From: Halopolyspora algeriensis
GTDB taxonomy: Bacteria; Actinomycetota; Actinomycetes; Mycobacteriales; Pseudonocardiaceae
DNA: 64,000 nucleotides
Reading direction: 5' to 3'
Assembly (NCBI RefSeq): GCF_003337235.1
Contig: NZ_QPJC01000001.1
Coordinates: 124,001-188,000, forward strand
Part shown: positions 47,856 through 55,349 of the stretch, piece after piece
Numbering within the stretch: the stretch's first letter is position 1
How the letters are laid out: the number at the start of each line of letters is the position of its first letter
Notes under the pieces: model-generated
What the model was told of the DNA's origin: nothing
What the model saw: the letters and a program-made list of their open reading frames with translations, nothing else
Databases searched by the model: none
Position numbers and translations under genes: made by a program

Positions 47856-49337
47856 ATGACTGCCACGGACGACCGGCCGACGGCGGAAACCACCAGCGCC
47901 ACCAGCTCCGGCCTCTACAGCTACGACCTCGCCCCGACGAAGAAGGAGGGGCGTCGCTGGGGCTCCTACAACGTCTTCACGCTGTGGGCCAACGATGTGC
48001 ACAGTCTCGGCAACTACACCTTCGCGATCGGTCTGTTCGCGCTCGGACTGAGCGTGTGGGGAATCCTGCTGGCCTTCGTGCTCGCCTCGGTCCTGCTGTT
48101 CCTGCTGCTGACGCTGTCCGGCTACATGGGACACAAGACGGGCGTTCCCTTCCCGGTGATGAGCCGAATCGCGTTCGGCACCAAGGGGGCACAGATACCC
48201 GCGGCCGTCCGCGGCATCGTCGCCATCGCCTGGTTCGGCATCCAGACCTACCTCGCGTCCTCGGTACTGGACACCCTCCTCGTAGCGATGTTCCCCCCGC
48301 TGCAGACCCTGCAGAACCAGTCGGTGCTGGGGCTGTCGGCGCTCGGCTGGATCACCTTCCTCGCACTCTGGGTCGTCCAGATCGTCATCGTCAGCTACGG
48401 CATGCACATGATCCGCAGGTACATGGCGGTGGCCGCGCCGACCGCCCTTGTCACGATGTGCTCGCTGGCGATCTGGATGTTCGTCCGCGCGGGAGGCTCC
48501 ATCTCCCTGTCCACGGACCAGCCGCTCACCGGGTCGGCGATGTGGTTGCAGATCGTGGAGGGTGCCGCGCTCTGGGTGGTGATCTACGGAACGTTCGTAC
48601 TGAACTTCTGCGACTTCACGCGCTCGGCCAAGAGCCGCCGATCCATCGTGTGGGGCAACGTGATCGGAATCCCGGTGAACATGCTCTTCTTCGCCGGCAT
48701 CGTCGTCGTCCTCAGCGGAGCACAGTTCGAACTCAACGGGCAGGTGATCACCAGCCCGACCGACATCGTTCAGACGGTTCCCAACATGGTCCTGCTGGCG
48801 GCCGTCTCGGTCGCGCTCGTCATCCTGACGATCGCGGTGAACCTGCTGGCCAACTTCGTGGCGCCCATCTACGTCCTGGTGAACCTCTTCCCCCGGACGT
48901 TGAACTTCCGCCGCGCGGGAGTCGTGAGCGCCGCCATCGGTCTCGCCATCCTGCCCTGGAACCTCTACAACAGCCCCGTCGTGGTGAACTACTTCCTCGG
49001 CGGACTCGGTGCGCTGCTCGGCCCCCTCTTCGGCGTCATCATGGCGGACTACTGGCTGCTGCGGAAGACCCGTGTGAACGTTCCGGACCTCTACACGGAC
49101 AACCCGCAGGGCGAGTTCCACTACCGAAACGGATACAACCCCAAGGCCGTCTGGGCGTTCGTCCCGTCGGCTGCGATCTCCGTGGTGCTGGCACTGGTAC
49201 CCGTCTTCGCCCCTGTCAGCGGGTTCTCCTGGTTCATCGGAGCGATTCTCGGTGCGGCCGTCTACGTCGTCATCGGCGACCGCAGGCACGACGCCCGGGA
49301 CGTGGACGGCGAGGACATCGCCGTCGCAGCCGAGTAA
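47856..49337 (+). CDS. NCS1-family nucleobase/cation symporter
   Basis: 493 aa, ATG 47856 with CCGGAGG upstream. Twelve membrane spans of the LeuT fold. NCS1 marks are GSYNVFTLWANDVHSLGNYTF (span 1), KTGVPFPVMSRIAFG, WFGIQTYLASS, VLNFCDFTRSAKSRRS, and LPWNLYNSP near span 10. It should import a purine, pyrimidine, hydantoin or allantoin; the substrate is not clear from sequence and no catabolic genes are adjacent. Confidence 0.9.
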   Translation: MTATDDRPTAETTSATSSGLYSYDLAPTKKEGRRWGSYNVFTLWANDVHSLGNYTFAIGLFALGLSVWGILLAFVLASVLLFLLLTLSGYMGHKTGVPFPVMSRIAFGTKGAQIPAAVRGIVAIAWFGIQTYLASSVLDTLLVAMFPPLQTLQNQSVLGLSALGWITFLALWVVQIVIVSYGMHMIRRYMAVAAPTALVTMCSLAIWMFVRAGGSISLSTDQPLTGSAMWLQIVEGAALWVVIYGTFVLNFCDFTRSAKSRRSIVWGNVIGIPVNMLFFAGIVVVLSGAQFELNGQVITSPTDIVQTVPNMVLLAAVSVALVILTIAVNLLANFVAPIYVLVNLFPRTLNFRRAGVVSAAIGLAILPWNLYNSPVVVNYFLGGLGALLGPLFGVIMADYWLLRKTRVNVPDLYTDNPQGEFHYRNGYNPKAVWAFVPSAAISVVLALVPVFAPVSGFSWFIGAILGAAVYVVIGDRRHDARDVDGEDIAVAAE

Positions 49338-49344
49338 CCCCGGG

Positions 49345-49387
49345 CCGGCTGCGGGACCCGCCGGACGACGGCACATCCCGCAGCCGG
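49345..49387 (+). terminator. Terminator hairpin after NCS1 permease
   Basis: CCGGCTGCGGGA (49345-49356) is exactly complementary to 49376-49387, 8 nt beyond the stop. No T-run follows. Confidence 0.55.
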
Positions 49388-49505
49388 TCCGGCGGTTCGG
49401 TTTCGAGACCGTGCTCGCATCAGAGTGGCTGATGAAGTACTCCGGCCCACGGAAGGGCGTGGGCTCGCATGGGGCAGACACAACCGGACACCATCGTGCA
49501 TGCAT

Positions 49506-49528
49506 CATTCATGAATGAATGGTAGTCT
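49506..49528 (+). promoter_or_regulatory. vapBC operator and leaderless promoter
   Basis: CATTCATGAATG (49506-49517) is a perfect 12-bp palindrome lying in the spacer of a promoter whose -10 is TAGTCT (49523-49528). The GTG of vapB follows 7 nt after the -10. This is the expected arrangement for antitoxin-mediated autoregulation. Confidence 0.6.
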
Positions 49529-49535
49529 GAGTGGT

Positions 49536-49766
49536 GTGAGTACCGAGGTTCTCCAGGTCCGCGACGTTCCCACCGAAGATGTCGAGGTCCTGCGAGCGCG
49601 CGCGGCTTCCCGAAATATGTCGCTGTCGAGTTACCTGCGGGAGCTGATTCACGAAGACACGTCACGGCCGACGATGGCCGACGTCCTCGGGCGAATCGCC
49701 GATCGCGGCAACATCGAGGCCAGTGGTGACGACATCCGGGCGTTCATCGAGGATGGCCGCCGGTAA
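49536..49766 (+). CDS. vapB: FitA/VapB-type ribbon-helix-helix antitoxin
   Basis: 76 aa from GTG 49536; an ATG 7 codons upstream (49515) would precede the predicted transcript start. Ribbon-helix-helix N-terminus (VLQVRDVPTEDVEVLRARAASRNMSL) with SSYLRELI, then a C-terminal toxin-binding tail. It overlaps vapC by 1 nt (TAATG). It should neutralise VapC and bind the upstream palindrome. Confidence 0.85.
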   Translation: MSTEVLQVRDVPTEDVEVLRARAASRNMSLSSYLRELIHEDTSRPTMADVLGRIADRGNIEASGDDIRAFIEDGRR

Positions 49767-50170
49767 TGACGGTCGTCGATGCGTCGATCGTGGTGCGACT
49801 GTTGCAGAACCGCCGTGGTGATGAAGCACTGCATGAGCGATTCAGCCGGCACCGGTACGTGTATGCCCCCACGCTGATCGACGCCGAGGTGACTTCCGCG
49901 ATCCGCGGACTGCTGCTGACGTCGAAACCCACACTCAAGATCGAAGTTGCGCGGGCGGAAGAGATGCTCGACGACTTCGCCGACCTGCCACTGATGCGCT
50001 ACCCGATGCAGCCCTACCAGCGACGGGCCCTGGCACTGCGGGACAACTTCACCGCCTACGATGCGTTCTACGTGGCACTGGCCGAATCACTCGGCATGCC
50101 CCTGCTCACCGACGACCGCAAATACGCCAAGGCCGCCGCTCACGCGGCCACCGTCGAGACCTGGACGTAG
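49766..50170 (+). CDS. vapC: VapC-type PIN-domain ribonuclease toxin
   Basis: 134 aa. PIN-domain acidic residues are all visible: Asp in TVVDASIVV (residue 5), Glu in LIDAEVTSA (about 41), Asp in TAYDAFYVALAE (about 97) and Asp in LLTDDRKYA (about 115). Such toxins cleave tRNA or rRNA in a Mg2+-dependent way. Chromosomal pair in an accessory region. Confidence 0.9.
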   Translation: MTVVDASIVVRLLQNRRGDEALHERFSRHRYVYAPTLIDAEVTSAIRGLLLTSKPTLKIEVARAEEMLDDFADLPLMRYPMQPYQRRALALRDNFTAYDAFYVALAESLGMPLLTDDRKYAKAAAHAATVETWT

Positions 50171-50463
50171 AGCTCCAGCTCACCGGACAAACGCGAGATC
50201 GTCAGACCCCGGTTCCCGCTCCACATCTGACCGACTGTGTTGCTCGGTGAGGTTGGTTCCGCGGCTGACTGGGGTGTGGCCACCGAGAACCGGTGAAAGC
50301 CGGTCGGGTCCGGGTACAGTCGGACGGCACGAGACCGCGTTGGCCTGCACGGATGAGGCGGTGTTGCGTCGATACAGGTCGGTTTGACCACGCATTGGCC
50401 GCACAGAGCGGACTTCATGCGCTGCAACCACCACACATCGGCGAGTCTCGGTAGTGCCCGGCT
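50171..50463. other. Gene-free region with a repeat shared with 53.1 kb
   Basis: About 290 bp with no supported gene. The 19-mer CCACGCATTGGCCGCACAG at 50388-50406 recurs with one change at 53080-53098, where it forms half of a hairpin. The rest looks like degenerate sequence. Confidence 0.45.
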
Positions 50464-50492
50464 TTGTTGTAGAGCACGTGCTCCACTATGCT
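50464..50492 (+). promoter_or_regulatory. tetR promoter with operator in the spacer
   Basis: TTGTTG (50464-50469) and TATGCT (50487-50492) are 17 bp apart. The spacer contains GAGCACGTGCTC (50472-50483), a perfect palindrome, extendable to 18 bp (50469-50486) with one mismatch. The GTG start follows 6 nt after the -10, giving a leaderless, self-repressed gene. Confidence 0.7.
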
Positions 50493-50498
50493 TCGATC

Positions 50499-51146
50499 GT
50501 GCCTCGACCGCGTGTACACGACCTTGATCAGGTGCTGGACGTCGCCGAACGGCTCGTCGTCGACGTAGGGCCGGAACGGCTCACCGTGCGCAGGCTCTCG
50601 GCGGAGAGCGGCGTGCCCAACGGTGCGATCTACCACGCCTTCGGCTCGCTGGCGGCGCTGCGCGGACGGATGTGGCTGCGGGCCGCGCTCGAGTTCTTGG
50701 ATTTGCAGACGGAGCTCATCGATGAAGCGCTGGGTGCAGCACCGGCGCCCGGGGAGGCGGTGAACGCCGTGGTTGCCGCCGCCGATGCGCCGGCGGCGTT
50801 GGCGGACCGACGTCCGGCGGCGGCTCGGATGTTGATGACGGTGCGTCGGGAGCAGCTGCTCGGTCCCGACCTCCCTCAGGAGCTCGCCGACTCGCTGCTC
50901 GGGTTGGACCGGAGGCTGGTGTCCGAGGTGCTGTGCCGCTTGGCGTCGGCGCTGTGGGGTCGACGGGACGGGCCGAGCGCCGAGGTGATCACCACCTGCG
51001 TGGTGGATCTGCCGACCGCCCTGCTGCGCCGAGCTCTCAGCCAGGTCACCGCGGACGGCACGGTGCAGATCACCGACGACGTCCGAGCGCGTCTGGCAAC
51101 GGCCGTGCGCGCGATCCTCGATCGAGAGCAACCGGGGCACAGGTGA
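50499..51146 (+). CDS. TetR-family transcriptional regulator
   Basis: 215 aa from GTG 50499; the open frame starts at 50454 upstream of the promoter and is rejected. The N-terminal HTH is RLTVRRLSAESGVPNGAIYHAFGSLAALRGRMW (about residues 28-60), the C-terminal domain a helical ligand pocket. It probably controls the enoyl-CoA hydratase and GNAT genes that follow. Confidence 0.9.
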   Translation: MPRPRVHDLDQVLDVAERLVVDVGPERLTVRRLSAESGVPNGAIYHAFGSLAALRGRMWLRAALEFLDLQTELIDEALGAAPAPGEAVNAVVAAADAPAALADRRPAAARMLMTVRREQLLGPDLPQELADSLLGLDRRLVSEVLCRLASALWGRRDGPSAEVITTCVVDLPTALLRRALSQVTADGTVQITDDVRARLATAVRAILDREQPGHR

Positions 51147-51180
51147 ACCGACCACGACCACTGACAAGGAAGGAACTGCG

Positions 51181-51855
51181 ATGCCCACGTTGCACGAGGA
51201 TGACGGCGTCTTCGTCCTGGACCTCGGCGATGACGAGAACCGGTTCTCACCGGAGTGGCTCAACGAGGTGAACGCGTCGCTGGACGCCGTGGTCGCCCAT
51301 TCCGCTTCCGGTGCGCTCGTCACCACGGGACAGGGCAAGTTCTACTCCAACGGTCTCGACCTGGAGTGGATCATGGAGCACGCCGATCAGCTGGCTTCTT
51401 ACCGCGCCGACGTGCAGAAGCTGTTGGCCCGCGTTCTGACGCTGCCCGTGCCTGCGGTCGCGGCGGTGCAGGGCCACGCGTTCGGCGCCGGGGCGATGCT
51501 GGCCCTGGCGCACGACTACCGGGTCATGCGCGCCGATCGGGGTTTCTTCTGCTTCCCCGAGGTCGACATCGACATCCCGTTCACGCCGGGGATGGCCGCG
51601 TTGATCCAGGGCAAGCTCACGCCCGCCGCTGCCGTCGAGGCGATGACGACGGGACGGCGTTTCGGCGGGGTGCAGGCCCGCGACCGCGGTCTGGTCGACC
51701 AGGTCGCCGACGAAGGCGACGTGGTGCGCACGGCAGCAGAGCTCGTGCGCCCGCTCGCGGGCAAGAACCGCGACACTCTCGGGGCGATCAAGTCGACCAT
51801 GTTCACCTCGGCGGTCACCGCGCTCCGCGCGCCCGAACCCGCCGCGCAGCCCTGA
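51181..51855 (+). CDS. Enoyl-CoA hydratase/isomerase (crotonase) family protein
   Basis: 224 aa, ATG 51181 with AAGGAAGGA upstream, 34 bp after tetR. Crotonase fold: oxyanion-hole segments KFYSNGLDLEW and GHAFGAGAMLALAHDYRVMR, then FCFPEVDIDIPFTPGM where Glu/Asp could serve as the catalytic acid. It is shorter than typical hydratases (about 260), nearer to delta3-delta2-enoyl-CoA isomerases. The substrate is a CoA thioester of unknown chain. Confidence 0.85.
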   Translation: MPTLHEDDGVFVLDLGDDENRFSPEWLNEVNASLDAVVAHSASGALVTTGQGKFYSNGLDLEWIMEHADQLASYRADVQKLLARVLTLPVPAVAAVQGHAFGAGAMLALAHDYRVMRADRGFFCFPEVDIDIPFTPGMAALIQGKLTPAAAVEAMTTGRRFGGVQARDRGLVDQVADEGDVVRTAAELVRPLAGKNRDTLGAIKSTMFTSAVTALRAPEPAAQP

Positions 51856-51909
51856 CCACCGGCACAGCACGGCAGCAACACGAACGCGAACTGATCTGAA
51901 AGACGCCAG

Positions 51910-52764
51910 ATGACCACCACCGACTCGACACCCCCGCACTGCCCGCCCGAACTGCTCCACGGAGCGAAGAAGATCTCCGTTGGCCCCGGACTGACCGGGC
52001 TGCTCTGGACCGGGGTGCGAACACAGCTCTCCGGCCCGGCCCGGCAGTACCTGCGCGGCACATTCCCGGCCGTCGCGGTGCAGGCGTTCACCGCAACCAC
52101 CGAGCAGTACTGGCAGAACTGGCTGTCCGACGACAATCTGGACCGGTTGGCCGGTCTCGTCGTCGTCCTCGACTCCACCGGTCTGCCGGTGGCATGGGTG
52201 GCCAGCAATGACCGGCGATTCGGCGGGCGCAGCTGCTTCTACGCCAATTCCGCCGGCGTGCACCCGAGCTACCAGGGCACCGGAATCTCCAGCACGATCT
52301 GGCGGGCGCTGCTGCGCGCAGCGATCGTCAAGGCCGCGCCGCGCAGCCTGTACGCGGTCATGCGCACGGCAAACCCGCTGGTCTACGGCGCGTGGTCGGC
52401 CGCCACGGGCAGAACCGACAGCACCTGGCCGGCCCCGGACGGCGCGGTTCCGGAGCACGTCCAGCGCATCGCGGCGGACGCTGCCGCCGACCTCGGCCAG
52501 GCCGATCGGCTGGATCCTCACACCCTGGTCATCACCGAGGCCTACGACGACACCGAAGCCGGGCTGTGGACGCAACGCCCCACGTCCGATCGCACGGACA
52601 TCGACGACTGGTTCGCGACGATCCTCGGCCCGCGCGACGCCTTCCTGCTCATCGTGGCGTTCCACCCCGTTCGCATCATGCTCGACGAAGTTCGACGCAA
52701 GGCACGCCGCACCTTGGGACTGCGCGGCAGCCCTTCCAGCCGCAGCTCGCGAGCACACGACTGA
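51910..52764 (+). CDS. GNAT-family N-acetyltransferase-like protein
   Basis: 284 aa, ATG 51910. The acetyl-CoA binding motif is SAGVHPSYQGTGISSTIWRALL (Q-x-x-G-x-G-like) at about 114-135. The N-terminal part and the C-terminal 120 residues (with ITEAYDDTEAGLWTQRP) are not familiar. It is third in the tetR cluster, 54 bp after the crotonase gene. Acceptor substrate unknown. Confidence 0.65.
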   Translation: MTTTDSTPPHCPPELLHGAKKISVGPGLTGLLWTGVRTQLSGPARQYLRGTFPAVAVQAFTATTEQYWQNWLSDDNLDRLAGLVVVLDSTGLPVAWVASNDRRFGGRSCFYANSAGVHPSYQGTGISSTIWRALLRAAIVKAAPRSLYAVMRTANPLVYGAWSAATGRTDSTWPAPDGAVPEHVQRIAADAAADLGQADRLDPHTLVITEAYDDTEAGLWTQRPTSDRTDIDDWFATILGPRDAFLLIVAFHPVRIMLDEVRRKARRTLGLRGSPSSRSSRAHD

Positions 52765-52902
52765 CCGCTGGACGGGCCCGTGCTCGGACGAACGCAAGTG
52801 CGAGCACGGACCCGTTTCAATCCCCTGCATCCCTCAGTTCGAGTCTGAAGCACCGTGACGACGACATCGGTCGGACAGCTCCGGACACAACTGGACACGC
52901 AC

Positions 52903-52945
52903 GAAAACGGCCCCTGGCTGTCGGTGCAGTTCAGGGGCCGTTTTC
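52903..52945. terminator. Strong hairpin with A/T flanks (terminator)
   Basis: GAAAACGGCCCCTG (52903-52916) pairs perfectly with CAGGGGCCGTTTTC (52932-52945), giving T-runs in both directions. It lies 9 bp beyond the 3' end of the tRNA-like fragment and 139 bp after the GNAT stop, so it may originally have terminated the tRNA gene. Confidence 0.75.
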
Positions 52946-52953
52946 GGCTGGTG

Positions 52954-53002
52954 TGCCGGGTAGAGGATTCGAACCTCTGAAGCTTGCGCGGCTGATTTAC
53001 AG
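52954..53002 (-). tRNA. 3' half of a tRNA-Tyr-like gene (candidate att site)
   Basis: Read on the minus strand: loop-like CTGTAAA (anticodon GTA), TCAGC, a long variable arm of about 12 nt, T-arm AGAGG-TTCGAAT-CCTCT, acceptor 3' strand ACCCGGC and discriminator A. The upstream bases cannot pair with TCAGC and no D-arm or 5' acceptor exists, so the gene stops at the anticodon. This is the segment that actinobacterial integrases use as attB core. Not a functional tRNA. Confidence 0.7.
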
Positions 53003-53453
53003 GCTCTCGAGATCGACGCTACAACAAGCCGCTGACCTGCACAGACCAGGTCAGGTATCCGAAGTCAGCGCCTGTGCGGCCACACATTGGCCGCACAGGG
53101 GCACGCATGAACACGCTCGGGCTGCGGCTAGCTCGCGAACCAGCCCAGTTCTCCGGAGCTAACCAGGATGCCGAACGTGGTCCCAAAAGGGTAACGGTTA
53201 GCCACCCCTCAGTGAGATTTTCACCGTACTAGGTATCTGAGACTGCCCTGGTCAGCGATGTTCCTGCTCGCGGCGTTGCGTCGTGTCCGTGCACGCCTGC
53301 TCCTGTCATCTCAGTGGGGTCCTCAGTGAGACAGCACCGCTGCCCTCTACCAGGAAGACAGCAGGTCCGGTGACCAGCATGCTGCCGTCGATGGCCGTCC
53401 TGCCTCTGGACCAAGACCGCCGAGCAGATCCTGGACGCACTCGCAGGATCGTC
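53003..53453. other. Gene-free region next to the tRNA fragment
   Basis: About 450 bp with no supported gene. It contains the 11-bp-stem hairpin at 53071-53099 and the sequence TCAGTGAGA at 53211-53219 and 53324-53332. Some short ORFs are antisense to the LysE gene. Probably the left end of a mobile element. Confidence 0.45.
53071..53099. repeat. Perfect 11-bp hairpin
   Basis: CCTGTGCGGCC (53071-53081) and GGCCGCACAGG (53089-53099) flank a 7-nt loop. The right arm plus loop is repeated at 50388-50406 (one mismatch), so part of this element has been copied 2.7 kb away. Confidence 0.6.
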
Positions 53454-54104
53454 CTATCCGGCCACTGCGACGGACCGGGACCTGTCGAAGGCCAGCTTGA
53501 CCGCGAGCCCGGCCAGCACGGTACCCATGAGGTAGCGCTGCAGCCGCAGCCAGGCTGGCCGTCGCCCCAGGAACGCCGAAATCGAACCTGCGCTGAGCAC
53601 GATCAGTCCGTTGACCAGCAGTGCGACCGAGATCTGAGTCAGGCCGAGCAGCAGGCTCTGCAGGGCGACCGAACCCGCCGCCGGGTCGATGAACTGCGGA
53701 AGCAGCGACATGTACAGGATGGCGATCTTCGGGTTCAGCAGGTTGGTGAGCAGTCCCATGGTGAACAACCTGCGCGACCGGACCACCGGCAGCTCCTCCG
53801 GCACGAACGCGTTGCGCCCGCCGGGCCGTACCGCCTGCCAGGCCAACCACAGCAGGTAGGCCGCGCCAGCCAGCTTGACCACGGTATACAGCGCTGGGAC
53901 CAGCGTGAACACCGCCACAAGCCCTGTCGTCGCCGCCACCAGGTAGGCGAAGAAACCGACCGCGACCCCGGTCAGCGAGATCATCCCGGCCCGCGGTCCT
54001 TGTGTGATCGAGCGGGATACTAGGTAGATCATGTTTGGCCCAGGCGTCAGCACAAGCCCGAGCGCGACCGCCGCCATCCCCGCCATTGCTGTGATATCGA
54101 TCAT
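53454..54104 (-). CDS. LysE/RhtB-family amino-acid exporter
   Basis: 216 aa from ATG 54104 (MIDITAMAGMAAVALGLVLT); an open 41-codon extension upstream has no start context. Six spans with family marks: LVLTPGPNMIYLVSRSITQGPRAG, KLAGAAYLLWLAWQA and FTMGLLTNLLNPKIAIL. It exports amino acids or derivatives such as homoserine lactone, threonine or lysine. It is divergent from the MerR fusion; possible element cargo. Confidence 0.9.
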   Translation of the reverse strand: MIDITAMAGMAAVALGLVLTPGPNMIYLVSRSITQGPRAGMISLTGVAVGFFAYLVAATTGLVAVFTLVPALYTVVKLAGAAYLLWLAWQAVRPGGRNAFVPEELPVVRSRRLFTMGLLTNLLNPKIAILYMSLLPQFIDPAAGSVALQSLLLGLTQISVALLVNGLIVLSAGSISAFLGRRPAWLRLQRYLMGTVLAGLAVKLAFDRSRSVAVAG

Positions 54105-54258
54105 GATCCAGATAACCGCCCTCCATCGGTGTTCATTCCCGAACAGCAGACTTGCGAAGAACTCGGCCAGCGTCCGGCGCGCCAGGCTGCGCGCAGTTTG
54201 GCAACATCGGCGTGCGCGGGCCCTCACCCGGTGGCCCAGGCCTCAGTAGGGGTCCCTT

Positions 54259-54270
54259 CCGTACGTACGG
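54259..54270. repeat. CCGTACGTACGG perfect palindrome
   Basis: A perfect 12-bp palindrome within a 30-nt stretch (54241-54270) that recurs imperfectly at 56852-56882. It lies in the LysE/MerR intergenic region and could be an operator or a relic of repeated DNA. Confidence 0.4.
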
Positions 54271-54306
54271 CTGAGGTTCGGTAACTGAAGCCCGGGAAGC
54301 CTTCGC

Positions 54307-54338
54307 TTGACCTTGCCCGTGAGGGCAAGCTTTACGGT
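54307..54338 (+). promoter_or_regulatory. MerR-type promoter with 20-bp spacer and dyad
   Basis: TTGACC (54307-54312) and TACGGT (54333-54338) are separated by 20 bp, longer than normal, as in MerR-controlled promoters. CTTGCCC (54312-54318) and GGGCAAG (54323-54329) form a perfect dyad between them. The GTG of the gene is 7 nt after the -10, so the mRNA is leaderless. Confidence 0.75.
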
Positions 54339-54344
54339 GACTTC

Positions 54345-55307
54345 GTGCGGATTGGTGAGGTTGCGACACGCGCCGGCGTGACCACCAAGGCGGTGCGGTA
54401 TTACGAGTCGTTGGGTCTGATCACGCCCTCCCGGCTCGCGAACGGCTACCGAGACTACAGCGCGCACGATCTCCAACTGGTGCGCGAGATTCGTGACCTC
54501 AACCAACTCGGGATCCCGGTCGAGCGGACCCGACCGTTCCTAGAATGTTTGTCTCACGGGGAAGAACGTAGCGACGACTGCCCGGCCTCCCTTGTCGCCT
54601 ATCGAGACGCGATCAGCGAACTGACCAAGCGGATCACCGCACTGACCGCCCGGCGGAGGGCGCTCGCGGCACAGCTACAGCGAGCCGCCAATCGTACTGG
54701 GGGCCAGGCAGCGTGTGACGAGGAGATCGTGACCATGAGTGACCCGGACGTGACCCAACTGCCCCAGGATTTGCCCCGCCCCGTCGACGATGGGGCGGCC
54801 GACCACCTCCCAGGGCAGGCACTGCCGCACTTGACCCTGCCAAGCACTACCGGTGAGCAGGTTTCCCTCGAGACTCTCGGGCTCGACCGGACCATCCTCT
54901 ATCTGTATCCGTTGACCGGGCGACCAGACATGGACCTACCGGAGGGATGGGACGCCATTCCCGGAGCACGGGGCTGCACCAGCGAGGCGTGTGACTTCCG
55001 CGATCATCACGCCGAGCTGCGCGAGGCTGGAGCAAGCCGCGTGTTCGGGATCTCCAGCCAGAGCACCGAGTACCAGCGTGAAGTTGTCCAGCGGTTGCGG
55101 CTGCCCTTCGCCATGCTCTCCGATTCCGGCCTCACTCTGGCCGACGTGCTGAACCTGCCGACCTTCGATGCCCCGGGGATGACACTCTACAAACGGCTGA
55201 CACTCGTGATCCGGGACAGCACCATCGAACACGCCTTCTATCCAATCTTTCCGCCGAACCAGCACGCGCAAGAGGTTCTCGTCTGGTTACGCTCAAGCGT
55301 TCACTGA
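54345..55307 (+). CDS. MerR regulator fused to a peroxiredoxin
   Basis: 320 aa, GTG 54345. Residues 1-75 are a MerR HTH (MRIGEVATRAGVTTKAVRYYES, then LGLITPSRLANGYRDYSAHD) followed by a dimerisation helix to about 120. Residues 150-320 are an AhpC/TSA-type thioredoxin fold with the peroxidatic Cys in GARGCTSEACDFRDHH and a second Cys five residues away, as in PrxQ. The late segment holds ISSQSTEYQREVVQRLRLPFAMLSD. The fusion suggests a redox sensor whose own peroxidase domain gauges oxidant; it likely controls its own promoter. No thiol-system neighbour is present. Confidence 0.88.
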   Translation: MRIGEVATRAGVTTKAVRYYESLGLITPSRLANGYRDYSAHDLQLVREIRDLNQLGIPVERTRPFLECLSHGEERSDDCPASLVAYRDAISELTKRITALTARRRALAAQLQRAANRTGGQAACDEEIVTMSDPDVTQLPQDLPRPVDDGAADHLPGQALPHLTLPSTTGEQVSLETLGLDRTILYLYPLTGRPDMDLPEGWDAIPGARGCTSEACDFRDHHAELREAGASRVFGISSQSTEYQREVVQRLRLPFAMLSDSGLTLADVLNLPTFDAPGMTLYKRLTLVIRDSTIEHAFYPIFPPNQHAQEVLVWLRSSVH

Positions 55308-55349
55308 TCCATCCTCAACTGCACGGAGTGGACATACGCTCGTCGGGAC

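Noticed and set aside
47521-52917. Composite transposon defined by the direct repeats
   Set aside because: No transposase or insertion sequence lies at either end, and the repeats are imperfect, so only a recombination relic can be proposed.
52954-53002. Functional tRNA-Tyr gene
   Set aside because: The 5' acceptor strand, D-arm and the 5' half of the anticodon stem are missing; only the 3' half is present.
53347-54126. Alternative minus-strand frame overlapping LysE
   Set aside because: The other frame contains the LysE signature and hydrophobic spans; this one is low-complexity.
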